Below are positions 42,493 to 50,144 of a DNA stretch of 64,000 bases, in pieces (the stretch's first letter is position 1; each line of letters begins with the position of its first letter). A program made the position numbers and the translations under genes. A model generated the notes under the pieces. That model did not search any database. It was given only the letters and a program-made list of their open reading frames with translations, and was not told the DNA's origin. This DNA comes from an uncultured Phascolarctobacterium sp. (lineage in GTDB: Bacteria; Bacillota; Negativicutes; Acidaminococcales; Acidaminococcaceae). The stretch lies in NCBI GenBank assembly GCA_905200645.1, contig CAJKLD010000002.1:44687-108686 (forward strand), given 5' to 3'.

Positions 42493-43077
42493 ATGAAAAA
42501 GCTTATGCAATTATTGGCTGCCGTTTTTGTAGCATTAGGCTTCTGCACCTTTAGCACTGCTTCTGTTGAAGCTGCCAACGTAGCTTTGCTGCCGCTCATC
42601 AACAACGTGCAGGACGACCAGCTTGCCAGCCAGGTTTATTTTAAAGAAGCTTTGAACGCTTTAAACGCGCAAAAAGGCTTTATGCTGGTGGATAACGATA
42701 ATTTGACTGCTGCTATTGAAGCAGAAAAGATTGGCAATACCCTTCCCGACCAAGCTACTCTTGCCAATATTGCCAAAAACGGTAATGTAGATATTGTTAT
42801 TGCTATGCAATTAGATAAATTAGACGATACTGCTCTGCGCTCCAGCGAAGGCGACAGACTGCAATTAGATTTGCAGGGCTATGCTGTTGCTTATAATAAA
42901 ATTACCGGCGAATACTACAAGCACAGAATTTATAACGATACCATTATTCCCGAGGCCTTTTCCTCCCGTTGGGATTGGACTCACGAAGAATGGGGCAAAA
43001 CCGTAAAACGTGAAATCAACAGTATTCTTAAAGTTAAAAAAATTATGATTGAAGCTCCCAGAATGAGCAAGCTGTAA
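42493..43077 (+). CDS. Secreted protein of unknown function (CsgG/TolB-N-like region)
   Basis: 194 residues with a signal peptide ending VEA. The mature part begins NVALLPLINN and continues with a fold pattern (SQVYFKEALNALNAQKGFML, then NVDIVIAMQLDKL) reminiscent of the nucleotide-less TolB-N/CsgG-type domain; this is a weak resemblance by eye. ATG 42493 has GGAGG five bases upstream. It follows porin 2 after a terminator, so it is transcribed separately or by read-through. Its place behind the porins suggests an envelope role. Confidence 0.6.
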   Translation: MKKLMQLLAAVFVALGFCTFSTASVEAANVALLPLINNVQDDQLASQVYFKEALNALNAQKGFMLVDNDNLTAAIEAEKIGNTLPDQATLANIAKNGNVDIVIAMQLDKLDDTALRSSEGDRLQLDLQGYAVAYNKITGEYYKHRIYNDTIIPEAFSSRWDWTHEEWGKTVKREINSILKVKKIMIEAPRMSKL

Positions 43078-43113
43078 TCACAGCAAATTAAAATTAAAAA
43101 ACGAAATGCTAAA

Positions 43114-43157
43114 ATCTCCGCTGAAAGCAGCAAATGTTGTTTTCGGCGGAGGTTTTT
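43114..43157 (+). terminator. Terminator of the secreted-protein gene (left copy of a repeated segment)
   Basis: Arms CTCCGCTGAAA and TTTTCGGCGGAG pair around AAATGTTG-containing loop, then TTTTTG. The same hairpin recurs after the ATPase gene. Confidence 0.85.
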
Positions 43158-43184
43158 GTATTGTATTGCATAAAATCTGTATTG
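43116..43184 (+). repeat. Direct repeat flanking the ATPase cassette, left copy
   Basis: 69 bases from CTCCGCTGAAAGCAGC to AAAATCTGTATTG. The right copy at 44534-44597 differs by three substitutions and a five-base TATTG indel. Each copy includes the whole terminator hairpin. Confidence 0.85.
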
Positions 43185-43232
43185 ATAATAGAAAGCTACA
43201 ATAGCAGGCAGCCACCAAAGCTTATTTTTATA

Positions 43233-43334
43233 GGAAGTAAAACGTTAATATTTTCGGAAGTGAAATGTCTTTTTTATCGGAAGTAAAGCTTCAATATTTT
43301 CAGAAGTGAAAAATCTAATAAATTAGGAAGCGCG
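43233..43334 (+). repeat. Five-unit 23-bp-period repeat array (GGAAGTRAA)
   Basis: Copies of GGAAGTRAA or close variants start at 43233, 43256, 43279, 43302 and 43326, spacing 23, 23, 23, 24. Units 1 and 3 share TTC/TTAATATTTTC between copies, and units 2 and 4 share another filler, so the array alternates. One inverted copy (CACTTCCG) lies at 44671-44678 on the far side of the ATPase gene. The layout recalls iterons or tandem operators. Confidence 0.75.
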
Positions 43335-43346
43335 TAATTGTAAAAA

Positions 43347-43423
43347 GTTGTAAAATGTTGTATAATAAACTAGAAGTTGTAAAAGGTTATATAACAAAGG
43401 AAAAGTTATAAAAAGTTATATAA
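43347..43423 (+). repeat. Three-unit 29-bp-period repeat array (GTTRTAAAA-N-GTTRTATAA)
   Basis: A 19-base unit, two tandem GTTRTAWAA blocks, starts at 43347, 43376 and 43405, exactly 29 bases apart with ten-base fillers. It ends directly at the AAGGAG ribosome site of the ATPase gene, so it spans the promoter region. It differs in motif and period from the array just upstream. Confidence 0.75.
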
Positions 43424-43437
43424 GGAGTTGGCTTGTT

Positions 43438-44484
43438 ATGAAAAATCCGTTTTCTCTAACCTTTGGCAAAGAACCGCTCAGCTTAATAAATCGAAATCTG
43501 CAAAATGAAGAAATAATAGCAAGCTTTAAAGCAGATAATCCGGATTTTCAGGTGTGTATGATTACGGGAGTAAGAGGCTCCGGAAAAACTGTAGCTATGA
43601 CTACTATTGCCAATAGCTTAAGAAAAGATGAACACTGGCTTGTAGTAGACCTAAACCCCGAAAGGAATTTACTTAATACATTGGCAGCAGAGCTTAGCAA
43701 TAACAGGAATATCGTTGACTATTTTAAAAATACGCAAATAAATAATATTTCTGCTTTTGGCTTTGGCATTGGCGTTAGCCAAAGTAACGATATAAAGGAT
43801 GTTACAGTACAATTGAATGTAATTCTTGAGAAATTGACAAAAGAACACAAAAAGCTTCTTGTTACTATAGACGAAATAAGCGCTAACCAAAACGTTAAAG
43901 AGTTTGTTAGTCAATTTCAGATTTTTATCCGCAAAAACTATAATGTGTTTCTATTGATGACCGGTCTTTATGAAAATATTTATGATTTGCAAAATGAGAA
44001 AAGCTTAACCTTCCTTTACCGGGCTCCCAAAATTGAGCTTAAACCTTTAAGCATACCTTTGATAATGCAAAAATATAAAGAAATATTTGCTTTAGAAGAC
44101 AGCAAAGCTTTGGATATGGCAAAATTTACAGAGGGTTATCCTTTTGCATATCAAGTTTTGGGTTATTTATGCTTTAAAAACAAAACCTCTTATGAAAAGG
44201 TAATTTTTGAATTTGACAGTTATCTTGAAGAATATGTTTATGAAAAAATTTGGAGTGAAATATCCAATACGGATAAAATAATTCTTTCGGCTATGGCAAA
44301 AATTTCTTCAACTAAAGTAGCGGATATAAGAAATGTAATTGATATGGATTCTAATAATTTCAACGTTTATCGCAAAAGACTACTAAGAAAAGGTATTGTA
44401 CAAACCAGCACGTATGGTCATCTGCAGTTCTGCTTACCAAGATTCAGAGAATTTGTCTTGAGAAGCAGTGATATGTATTATTAA
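43438..44484 (+). CDS. Stand-alone archaeal-type AAA/STAND-like ATPase
   Basis: 348 residues, cytoplasmic. Walker A GVRGSGKT (44-51), Walker B KLLVTIDE (~140-147) and a sensor-like FLLMTGLYEN (~175) are present. The C-terminal ~80 residues (SNTDKIILSAMAKI, VYRKRLLRKGIVQ) look like a winged helix. This plan resembles the ATPase_2/Orc1-like families common in archaea and scattered in bacteria. The gene is more A+T-rich than its neighbours, lies behind two repeat arrays and is flanked by a duplicated terminator, which suggests acquisition as a unit. Function unknown. Confidence 0.75.
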   Translation: MKNPFSLTFGKEPLSLINRNLQNEEIIASFKADNPDFQVCMITGVRGSGKTVAMTTIANSLRKDEHWLVVDLNPERNLLNTLAAELSNNRNIVDYFKNTQINNISAFGFGIGVSQSNDIKDVTVQLNVILEKLTKEHKKLLVTIDEISANQNVKEFVSQFQIFIRKNYNVFLLMTGLYENIYDLQNEKSLTFLYRAPKIELKPLSIPLIMQKYKEIFALEDSKALDMAKFTEGYPFAYQVLGYLCFKNKTSYEKVIFEFDSYLEEYVYEKIWSEISNTDKIILSAMAKISSTKVADIRNVIDMDSNNFNVYRKRLLRKGIVQTSTYGHLQFCLPRFREFVLRSSDMYY

Positions 44485-44532
44485 CCTTAAAATTTTATTA
44501 ACATAACATTCGACCGACAGCACAAATATAAA

Positions 44533-44576
44533 CCTCCGCTAAAAGCAGCAAATGTTGTTTTCGGCGGAGGTTTTTG
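44533..44576 (+). terminator. Terminator of the ATPase gene (right copy of the repeated segment)
   Basis: Arms CCTCCGCTAAAA and TTTTCGGCGGAGG around the same loop as the left copy, followed by TTTTTG. Confidence 0.88.
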
Positions 44577-44597
44577 TATTGCATAAAATTTATATTG
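44534..44597 (+). repeat. Direct repeat flanking the ATPase cassette, right copy
   Basis: 64 bases matching 43116-43184 except three substitutions and a five-base deletion. Together the copies bracket ~1.35 kb holding both repeat arrays and the ATPase gene. Confidence 0.85.
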
Positions 44598-44681
44598 TAA
44601 CACAAAAAGCAAAACTCTTCTCCCCTATTTTCGCAGCAACTGCTATTTTTCGTCTTTTAATACAATTTTGCACTTCCGTGC

Positions 44682-44710
44682 TTTCAAAAAAATTTAAAAT
44701 ATGATATTAT
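44682..44710 (+). promoter_or_regulatory. Putative promoter of the tetrapyrrole operon
   Basis: TTTCAA (44682-44687), 17 bp, TATTAT (44705-44710), about 60 bp ahead of ATG 44773. Moderate match. Confidence 0.5.
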
Positions 44711-44772
44711 ATATAAGTTAAGTAATCTCTTTAATTAAACATATTATCACTAATCAGCAGGTGGTTAAATAT

Positions 44773-45435
44773 ATGCTTATTGATAATAATTTTCGATATC
44801 CTGCTATGCTGCGTTTACAGAACAGGCAGTGTGTAATTATAGGCGGCGGCCAAGTAGCAGCGCGCAAACTGTCCACACTTTGCCAGGCAGGCGCCAAAGT
44901 TACAGTTGTTGCGCCGCAATTTTGCGCTTTGCTGCTGGAAAAAGCGCAGAAATTTTCCTGCACGCTTATCCGGGAATCCTACAAAAAAGATTTTTTAACA
45001 AACGCTTTTATTGTAATTGCCGCCACAGATAATGCCGCTATCAACAGGCAGATAACGGCAGAGGCACCCTGTCTCTGCAATAATATTACAGAGCCGGAAC
45101 TAAGCAATTTTACGGTACCGGCCTCTTTTACGGAAGGAAATATTACCGTAGCGTTGGCTACCGGCGGTATGCCCGCTTTCACCCGCATCTTAAAACAGCG
45201 GTTACAACAAGTTATCACTCCGGAAATCGCAGATTTTAATGAGTTTTTACATAAACAGCGTCTCGTTGTTCAGCAAATTCCCTCAACGCCCGAACAACGC
45301 ACAGCTTTTTGGCGGCAAACACTCACAGACCATATAGTAAATCTAGTAGCAGCAGACAACGCTGCTCAAGCAAAGGAGAACATCTTAGATGCAATTAGCA
45401 GTTTTAGGACTCAATCACAAAACAGCTCCCGTTGA
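44773..45435 (+). CDS. Precorrin-2 dehydrogenase / sirohydrochlorin synthase (Met8/SirC-like)
   Basis: Oxidises precorrin-2 to sirohydrochlorin with NAD+. 220 residues. The Rossmann motif is VIIGGGQVAARKLSTL, followed by AGAKVTVVAP; VIAATDN and NNITEPELSNFTVPA, then TGGMPAFTRILKQRL, are typical of the CysG N-terminal domain. ATG 44773 follows AGGTGG by eight bases. It overlaps hemA by 47 bp, and heads an operon leading to uroporphyrinogen III, so the branch product goes to siroheme and/or cobalamin. Confidence 0.9.
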   Translation: MLIDNNFRYPAMLRLQNRQCVIIGGGQVAARKLSTLCQAGAKVTVVAPQFCALLLEKAQKFSCTLIRESYKKDFLTNAFIVIAATDNAAINRQITAEAPCLCNNITEPELSNFTVPASFTEGNITVALATGGMPAFTRILKQRLQQVITPEIADFNEFLHKQRLVVQQIPSTPEQRTAFWRQTLTDHIVNLVAADNAAQAKENILDAISSFRTQSQNSSR

Positions 45436-46693
45436 GATCCGTGAACGATTTAATTTCAATAACGATAGAGTGGCCGGTATTTTGCGGCGTCTGCGCAATT
45501 ACGACAACATTCCCGAAGCCATGCTTCTGTCTACCTGCAACCGTACAGAACTGTATCTGGTGCTGGAAAATCCTCACGAATCCATTGCTTTTGTAAAACG
45601 ACTTATTGAGCATTTGGCAGGCAAAAATTATAAAGGCGAATATTTTTATAATCTCACGGGAACCTTATGCGTGCAGCATCTTTTCCGTGTTGCTTCCAGC
45701 CTTGATTCTTTAATTATTGGCGAAGGGCAGATTTTGAGCCAAATCAAAAATGCTTATCAAATTGCCCGTACCAACAATATGACGGACACAATTTTAAATA
45801 CCTTGATGAACCGCGCTATCGCCGTAGGCAAGCGCGTGCGCACAGAAACCAAAATTGCTTACAGCAGCGTATCCGTTTCCAGCGCCGCCGTAGATTTAGC
45901 CATTGAAATTTTAGGCGATTTAACTGCCGCCAACATTTTAGTAGTAGGCGCAGGCCACATGAGCGAATTAACGGCCCGTCATCTGATTGATAAAGGCGCT
46001 AAAACAATTTTCGTCAGCAACCGCAATTTGGACCACGCCCAAGAGCTGGCAGATAAATTTAACGGCACTGCTATTCCCTATCAGGCTATGTTCAAGCAGG
46101 CGGCGCAGGCAGATATTATTATTACCTCCACAGGCGCGCCTCATTATGTTTTGACTGCGGAAAATCTTGGCCCTCTGCTGCCGCAGCGCCAGGGCCGTCC
46201 GCTAATTTTAATAGATATTGCCGTTCCCCGCGACGTAGACCCGGCTTTAAATAACATGCAGGGAGTTACCGTTTACAATATCGACGATTTAGAAAATGTA
46301 GTTGATGTCAATAAAAATTTCCGCACCCACGAAGCGAAAATCGCAGAACAGATTATCAACGAAGAAATTGAGTCACTCAAGGAACGCCTGCGTTACTATA
46401 CGATGCGTCCCGTAATGGTGCAGCTGCACGATAAAATGAATTTTCTGCGGCAGAAGGTACTAAAAAAAGCTTTTGTCAAGCTGCCTGAACTTACAGAAGA
46501 GCAGCGCCGCATTATTGATTTAATGACGCAAAGACTGGAGCATAAATTTTTGCGCGAGCCTATGAAGGCTATGAACGCAGTAGCCGGTACTCCCGAAGAA
46601 GATAACTACAAACACATGATAAGCGAATTATTCTTATTAAATGAAAGCGGAGAGGAGTTTGGTGATGAAAGCCGTATTGAAGATTGGGACTAG
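45389..46693 (+). CDS. hemA: Glutamyl-tRNA reductase
   Basis: First committed step of C5-pathway tetrapyrrole synthesis, reducing glutamyl-tRNA to glutamate-1-semialdehyde. 434 residues. The catalytic Cys is in LLSTCNRTELY (~49), the GEGQILSQIKNAY motif follows, then the NADPH domain (LVVGAGHMSEL) and the dimerisation helix. The 47 bp overlap with the upstream gene and 29 bp overlap with hemC suggest coupled translation. Confidence 0.96.
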   Translation: MQLAVLGLNHKTAPVEIRERFNFNNDRVAGILRRLRNYDNIPEAMLLSTCNRTELYLVLENPHESIAFVKRLIEHLAGKNYKGEYFYNLTGTLCVQHLFRVASSLDSLIIGEGQILSQIKNAYQIARTNNMTDTILNTLMNRAIAVGKRVRTETKIAYSSVSVSSAAVDLAIEILGDLTAANILVVGAGHMSELTARHLIDKGAKTIFVSNRNLDHAQELADKFNGTAIPYQAMFKQAAQADIIITSTGAPHYVLTAENLGPLLPQRQGRPLILIDIAVPRDVDPALNNMQGVTVYNIDDLENVVDVNKNFRTHEAKIAEQIINEEIESLKERLRYYTMRPVMVQLHDKMNFLRQKVLKKAFVKLPELTEEQRRIIDLMTQRLEHKFLREPMKAMNAVAGTPEEDNYKHMISELFLLNESGEEFGDESRIEDWD

Positions 46694-47585
46694 ACAAAGT
46701 CTTTTAGCCTTGTGGCAGAGTAATTATATTGCAGCCTGCCTGCGCAAGCAATATCCCGCATGTGAGGTTGTTTTAAAAAAAATCGTCACTAAAGGCGACA
46801 GAATTCTTGATGTTCCCTTAGCGCAGATTGGCGGCAAGGGATTATTCACTAAAGAAATAGAAGAAGAATTGCTAAGCGGCAAAATTGATTTAGCCGTCCA
46901 CAGCTTAAAGGATATGCCGACAGTTTTGCCCGAAGGCTTGTGCCTGACTGTTATTACAGAGCGCGCCAACGTAGGCGACGCTTTTGTCAGCAATAAATAT
47001 GACAGCTTTGCCGAGCTTCCCTTAGGCGCCGTTATCGGTACCAGCAGCCTGCGCCGTAAAGCGCAGCTTTTGGCCGCCCGCCCGGATTTAACTATCCGCG
47101 ATTTGCGCGGCAATGTAGATACGCGCCTGCGCAAGCTGGATGAAGGACTGTACGACGCTATAATTTTAGCTGCTGCCGGTTTGGAAAGGCTTGGTCACGG
47201 CGACCGCATCAAAGGTATTATTCCCGCTGATGTGTGCCTGCCCGCAGTTGGTCAAGGCGCTTTAGCGATTGAATGCCGCACCGATAACGCAGAGGTGCGC
47301 GCTATGCTGGACTTTTTAAACGATGTCCCCACAGTGCAGGCTACCAGTGCCGAGCGTGCTTTTCTGGGCCTGGTAGAAGGCGGCTGTCAGGTGCCTATCG
47401 GCGTGCACGCTGATGTTAAAAATGAAAAGATTCGTATCGAAGCAATTATTGCTTCTTTGGATGGCAAAACAGTGTTGCGCGACAGCTTAACCGGTTCCGC
47501 TGCTGACGCTGTAGCCCTAGGTAAAAAATTGGGTGAAAAAATGTTGGCAAATGGCGGTCAAAAAATTTTGGCCGCAATTCTTTAA
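46665..47585 (+). CDS. hemC: Porphobilinogen deaminase (hydroxymethylbilane synthase)
   Basis: Condenses four porphobilinogens into hydroxymethylbilane. 306 residues. Signatures: KIGTRQSLLALWQ at the start, FTKEIEEELL, VHSLKDMPT, GTSSLRRKAQLL, and GGCQVPIGVHA with the Cys that binds the dipyrromethane cofactor. ATG 46665 follows GAGGAG; an in-frame ATG eight codons upstream lacks a site. It overlaps hemA by 29 bp. Confidence 0.95.
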   Translation: MKAVLKIGTRQSLLALWQSNYIAACLRKQYPACEVVLKKIVTKGDRILDVPLAQIGGKGLFTKEIEEELLSGKIDLAVHSLKDMPTVLPEGLCLTVITERANVGDAFVSNKYDSFAELPLGAVIGTSSLRRKAQLLAARPDLTIRDLRGNVDTRLRKLDEGLYDAIILAAAGLERLGHGDRIKGIIPADVCLPAVGQGALAIECRTDNAEVRAMLDFLNDVPTVQATSAERAFLGLVEGGCQVPIGVHADVKNEKIRIEAIIASLDGKTVLRDSLTGSAADAVALGKKLGEKMLANGGQKILAAIL

Positions 47586-47598
47586 GGAGGATGACTCA

Positions 47599-49116
47599 AT
47601 GACTAAACAAGGTAAAGTATATTTGATAGGCGCAGGCCCCGGCGACCCGGGACTTTTAGGTTTAAAAGCTAAGGAGTGTCTGGAAACGGCCGACGCTGTA
47701 GTTTATGACCGCTTAGCTGACCCGCGTATTTTGGCATTTGCCCGCAAGGACGCAGAAATGGTTTACGTTGGCAAGGCCAGCGCTAACCACACTATGCGCC
47801 AGCCGGATATTAACAAGCTGTTGGTTAAACTAGCGCAAGAAGGCAAAACCGTTGCCCGTTTAAAGGGCGGCGATCCATTTGTATTCGGCCGCGGCGGCGA
47901 AGAAGCCATCGAGCTTTTGGAAGCAGGCCAGCCCTTTGAATTTGTTCCCGGCGTTACCAGCGCCATTGCCGTAGCAGAATATGCGGGCATTCCCGTTACC
48001 CACCGTCATGTGGCTACTTCTTTTGCAGTCATCACCGGCCATGAGGACCCGACCAAAGGTGCTTCTACCATCAACTGGCAGGGCTTAGCTACTGCCGTAG
48101 ACACCTTGGTTTTCTTAATGGGCGTAGAAAATATCGAAAAAATCAGCAGCCAGCTTATCGCTAACGGCCGCAGCGCCGATTGTCCCGCAGCCGTTATCCG
48201 TTGGGGCACTCATCCGGAGCAGCGCACCTTGGTGACCACGCTTGGCAACGCTGCCGCCGATGTAAAAGCCAACAATTTAAAGCCGCCTGCAATTTTCTTG
48301 GTAGGCGAAGTTGTGAAGCTGCGCGAACAGCTGCAATGGTTCGATAACAAACCGCTTTTCGGTCAAACGATTATCGTTACCCGCGCCCGCGCGCAAGCCA
48401 GCGATTTGAGCAAAAAGCTGGAAGCCTTAGGCGCCAAGGTTATCGAAGCTCCCGCCATCAAAATTGTACCTGCAGCAGATTACGCTCCGCTGGATGCAGC
48501 TGTACAGGCTTTGTCCGACTATAAATGGTTGGTATTCACCAGCGCCAACGGCGTAGAATATTTCTTTGAGCGTCTGCTTTTGGCAGGCAAGGATGCCCGC
48601 GCTTTGGCTGGCGTAAAGCTGGCAGCCATTGGCAGCGCTACTGCTGAAGCGCTGTCCAAGCACGGTCTGACCGCCGATTTAATTCCCTCCGCTTACAAGG
48701 CAGAAGACTTGGCAGAAGCTTTGGCTGATAAAATTTCTGCCGGTGACAAAATTCTTATCGCCCGCGCCAAGGTAGCTCGCGAAGTTCTGCCTAAAGCTCT
48801 GCGCAAAATCGGCGCTGAAGTAAATGTAGTTACCGCTTATGAAACTATAGCTGACTGCGAAAATAAAGAGGAGCTTTTGCAAGCTTTGACTGACGGCAGC
48901 GCCAGCGTTGTTACCTTTACCAGCTCCTCCACCGTTACCAATCTGCTGAACGTATTGGGCGAGCACAAGGATTTGCTGCACAAAGCTGCTTTGGCAGCTA
49001 TCGGTCCCATCACCGCCGACACCATGCGCAAGCACGGCTTAACCCCCGCTGTGGAAGCTGAACAATATACTATTGACGGTTTAATTGCCGCTATCAGAAA
49101 GTATTTTAATAAATAA
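47599..49116 (+). CDS. cobA-hemD: Fused uroporphyrinogen-III C-methyltransferase / uroporphyrinogen-III synthase
   Basis: 505 residues with two enzymes in one chain. Residues ~1-245 are a SAM-dependent SUMT (VYLIGAGPGDPGLLGLKA, VARLKGGDPFVFGRGGEEA, VPGVTSAIAVAEYAGIPVTHR). Residues ~250-505 form HemD (TIIVTRARAQASDLSKKL, WLVFTSANGVEYF, FTSSSTVTNLL). The chain thus makes uroporphyrinogen III and at once methylates it to precorrin-2, the substrate of the first gene in the operon. ATG 47599 follows AAGGAGG. This fusion is common in Firmicutes. Confidence 0.94.
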   Translation: MTKQGKVYLIGAGPGDPGLLGLKAKECLETADAVVYDRLADPRILAFARKDAEMVYVGKASANHTMRQPDINKLLVKLAQEGKTVARLKGGDPFVFGRGGEEAIELLEAGQPFEFVPGVTSAIAVAEYAGIPVTHRHVATSFAVITGHEDPTKGASTINWQGLATAVDTLVFLMGVENIEKISSQLIANGRSADCPAAVIRWGTHPEQRTLVTTLGNAAADVKANNLKPPAIFLVGEVVKLREQLQWFDNKPLFGQTIIVTRARAQASDLSKKLEALGAKVIEAPAIKIVPAADYAPLDAAVQALSDYKWLVFTSANGVEYFFERLLLAGKDARALAGVKLAAIGSATAEALSKHGLTADLIPSAYKAEDLAEALADKISAGDKILIARAKVAREVLPKALRKIGAEVNVVTAYETIADCENKEELLQALTDGSASVVTFTSSSTVTNLLNVLGEHKDLLHKAALAAIGPITADTMRKHGLTPAVEAEQYTIDGLIAAIRKYFNK

Positions 49117-49130
49117 AGGAGTCTTGTAAA

Positions 49131-50111
49131 ATGTCTACCGGTTTTCCTATTTATCGTCCCCGCCGCATGCGCGCTACGGAAAATCTGCGCGCTATGATTC
49201 GTGAAACAGAATTATCTGTCAAGGATTTAATTTATCCCATTTTTGTTGTACCAGGCACTAACGTAAAAAATGAAATCGAATCTCTGCCAGGCAACTATCA
49301 TTGGTCTATCGACCGCCTGCCCGAATGTCTGGACGAGGTTGCCGCTCTAGGTATTCCCGCCGTAATTTTATTTGGCGTTCCCTCTTATAAAGACGCGGTC
49401 GGCAGCAGCGCCTGGGATATGAACGAACCTGTGCAGCTGGCCTGCAAACTTATCAAAGAAAAATATCCGGAAATTGTTATCGTTACCGACGTATGTATGT
49501 GTGAATATACCAGCCATGGCCACTGCGGCGTACTGGAAAACGGCTGCACCGTCAACAACGACGAAACTCTGCCGCTTTTGGCAAAGGTTGCCGTTTCTCA
49601 CTGCCAGGCAGGCGCAGACATCATTGCTCCCTCCAACATGATGGACGGCTATGTAAAAGCTATTCGCGAAGCTTTGGACGCCAACGGCTTCAATAATATT
49701 CCTATTATGGCTTATTCCGCTAAATTTGCTTCCGCTTATTACGGCCCTTTCCGTGCCGCAGCAGATTCTACTCCCTCTGCCGGTGACCGCAAGGGTTACC
49801 AAATGGACCCTGCCAACAGCGACGAAGCTTTGCGCGAGGTAGCGCTGGATATTGAAGAAGGCGCCGATATTGTCATGGTTAAACCGGCGCTGGCATTTTT
49901 GGATATTGTGCAGCGTGTCCACGAAACCTTTAACCGCCCCTTGTGCGTATATAACGTAAGCGGCGAATATGCTATGATTAAGGCTGCAGCCGAAAAAGGC
50001 TGGATTGACGAAAAGCGTATCGTTATGGAAACTATGCTGGGCTTTAAACGCGCCGGTGCAAAAATGATTATTACTTACTACGCACTGGACGTAGCTAGAT
50101 GGCTGAAATAA
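49131..50111 (+). CDS. hemB: Porphobilinogen synthase (5-aminolevulinate dehydratase)
   Basis: Joins two 5-aminolevulinates into porphobilinogen. 326 residues. The zinc triad DVCMCEYTSHGHCG shows the Zn-dependent type. Schiff-base lysines are in MAYSAKFASAYYGPFR and VMVKPALAFLDI. It sits 14 bp after the fused gene with an AAAGGAG ribosome site. Confidence 0.96.
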   Translation: MSTGFPIYRPRRMRATENLRAMIRETELSVKDLIYPIFVVPGTNVKNEIESLPGNYHWSIDRLPECLDEVAALGIPAVILFGVPSYKDAVGSSAWDMNEPVQLACKLIKEKYPEIVIVTDVCMCEYTSHGHCGVLENGCTVNNDETLPLLAKVAVSHCQAGADIIAPSNMMDGYVKAIREALDANGFNNIPIMAYSAKFASAYYGPFRAAADSTPSAGDRKGYQMDPANSDEALREVALDIEEGADIVMVKPALAFLDIVQRVHETFNRPLCVYNVSGEYAMIKAAAEKGWIDEKRIVMETMLGFKRAGAKMIITYYALDVARWLK

Positions 50112-50144
50112 AATTCTGCTGTAAAAGCTGAAAGGAATTTACTT

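Noticed and set aside
43233..43423. CRISPR array
   Set aside because: Repeats are only ~9 and 19 bases, fillers resemble each other rather than being unique spacers, and no cas gene is in the window.
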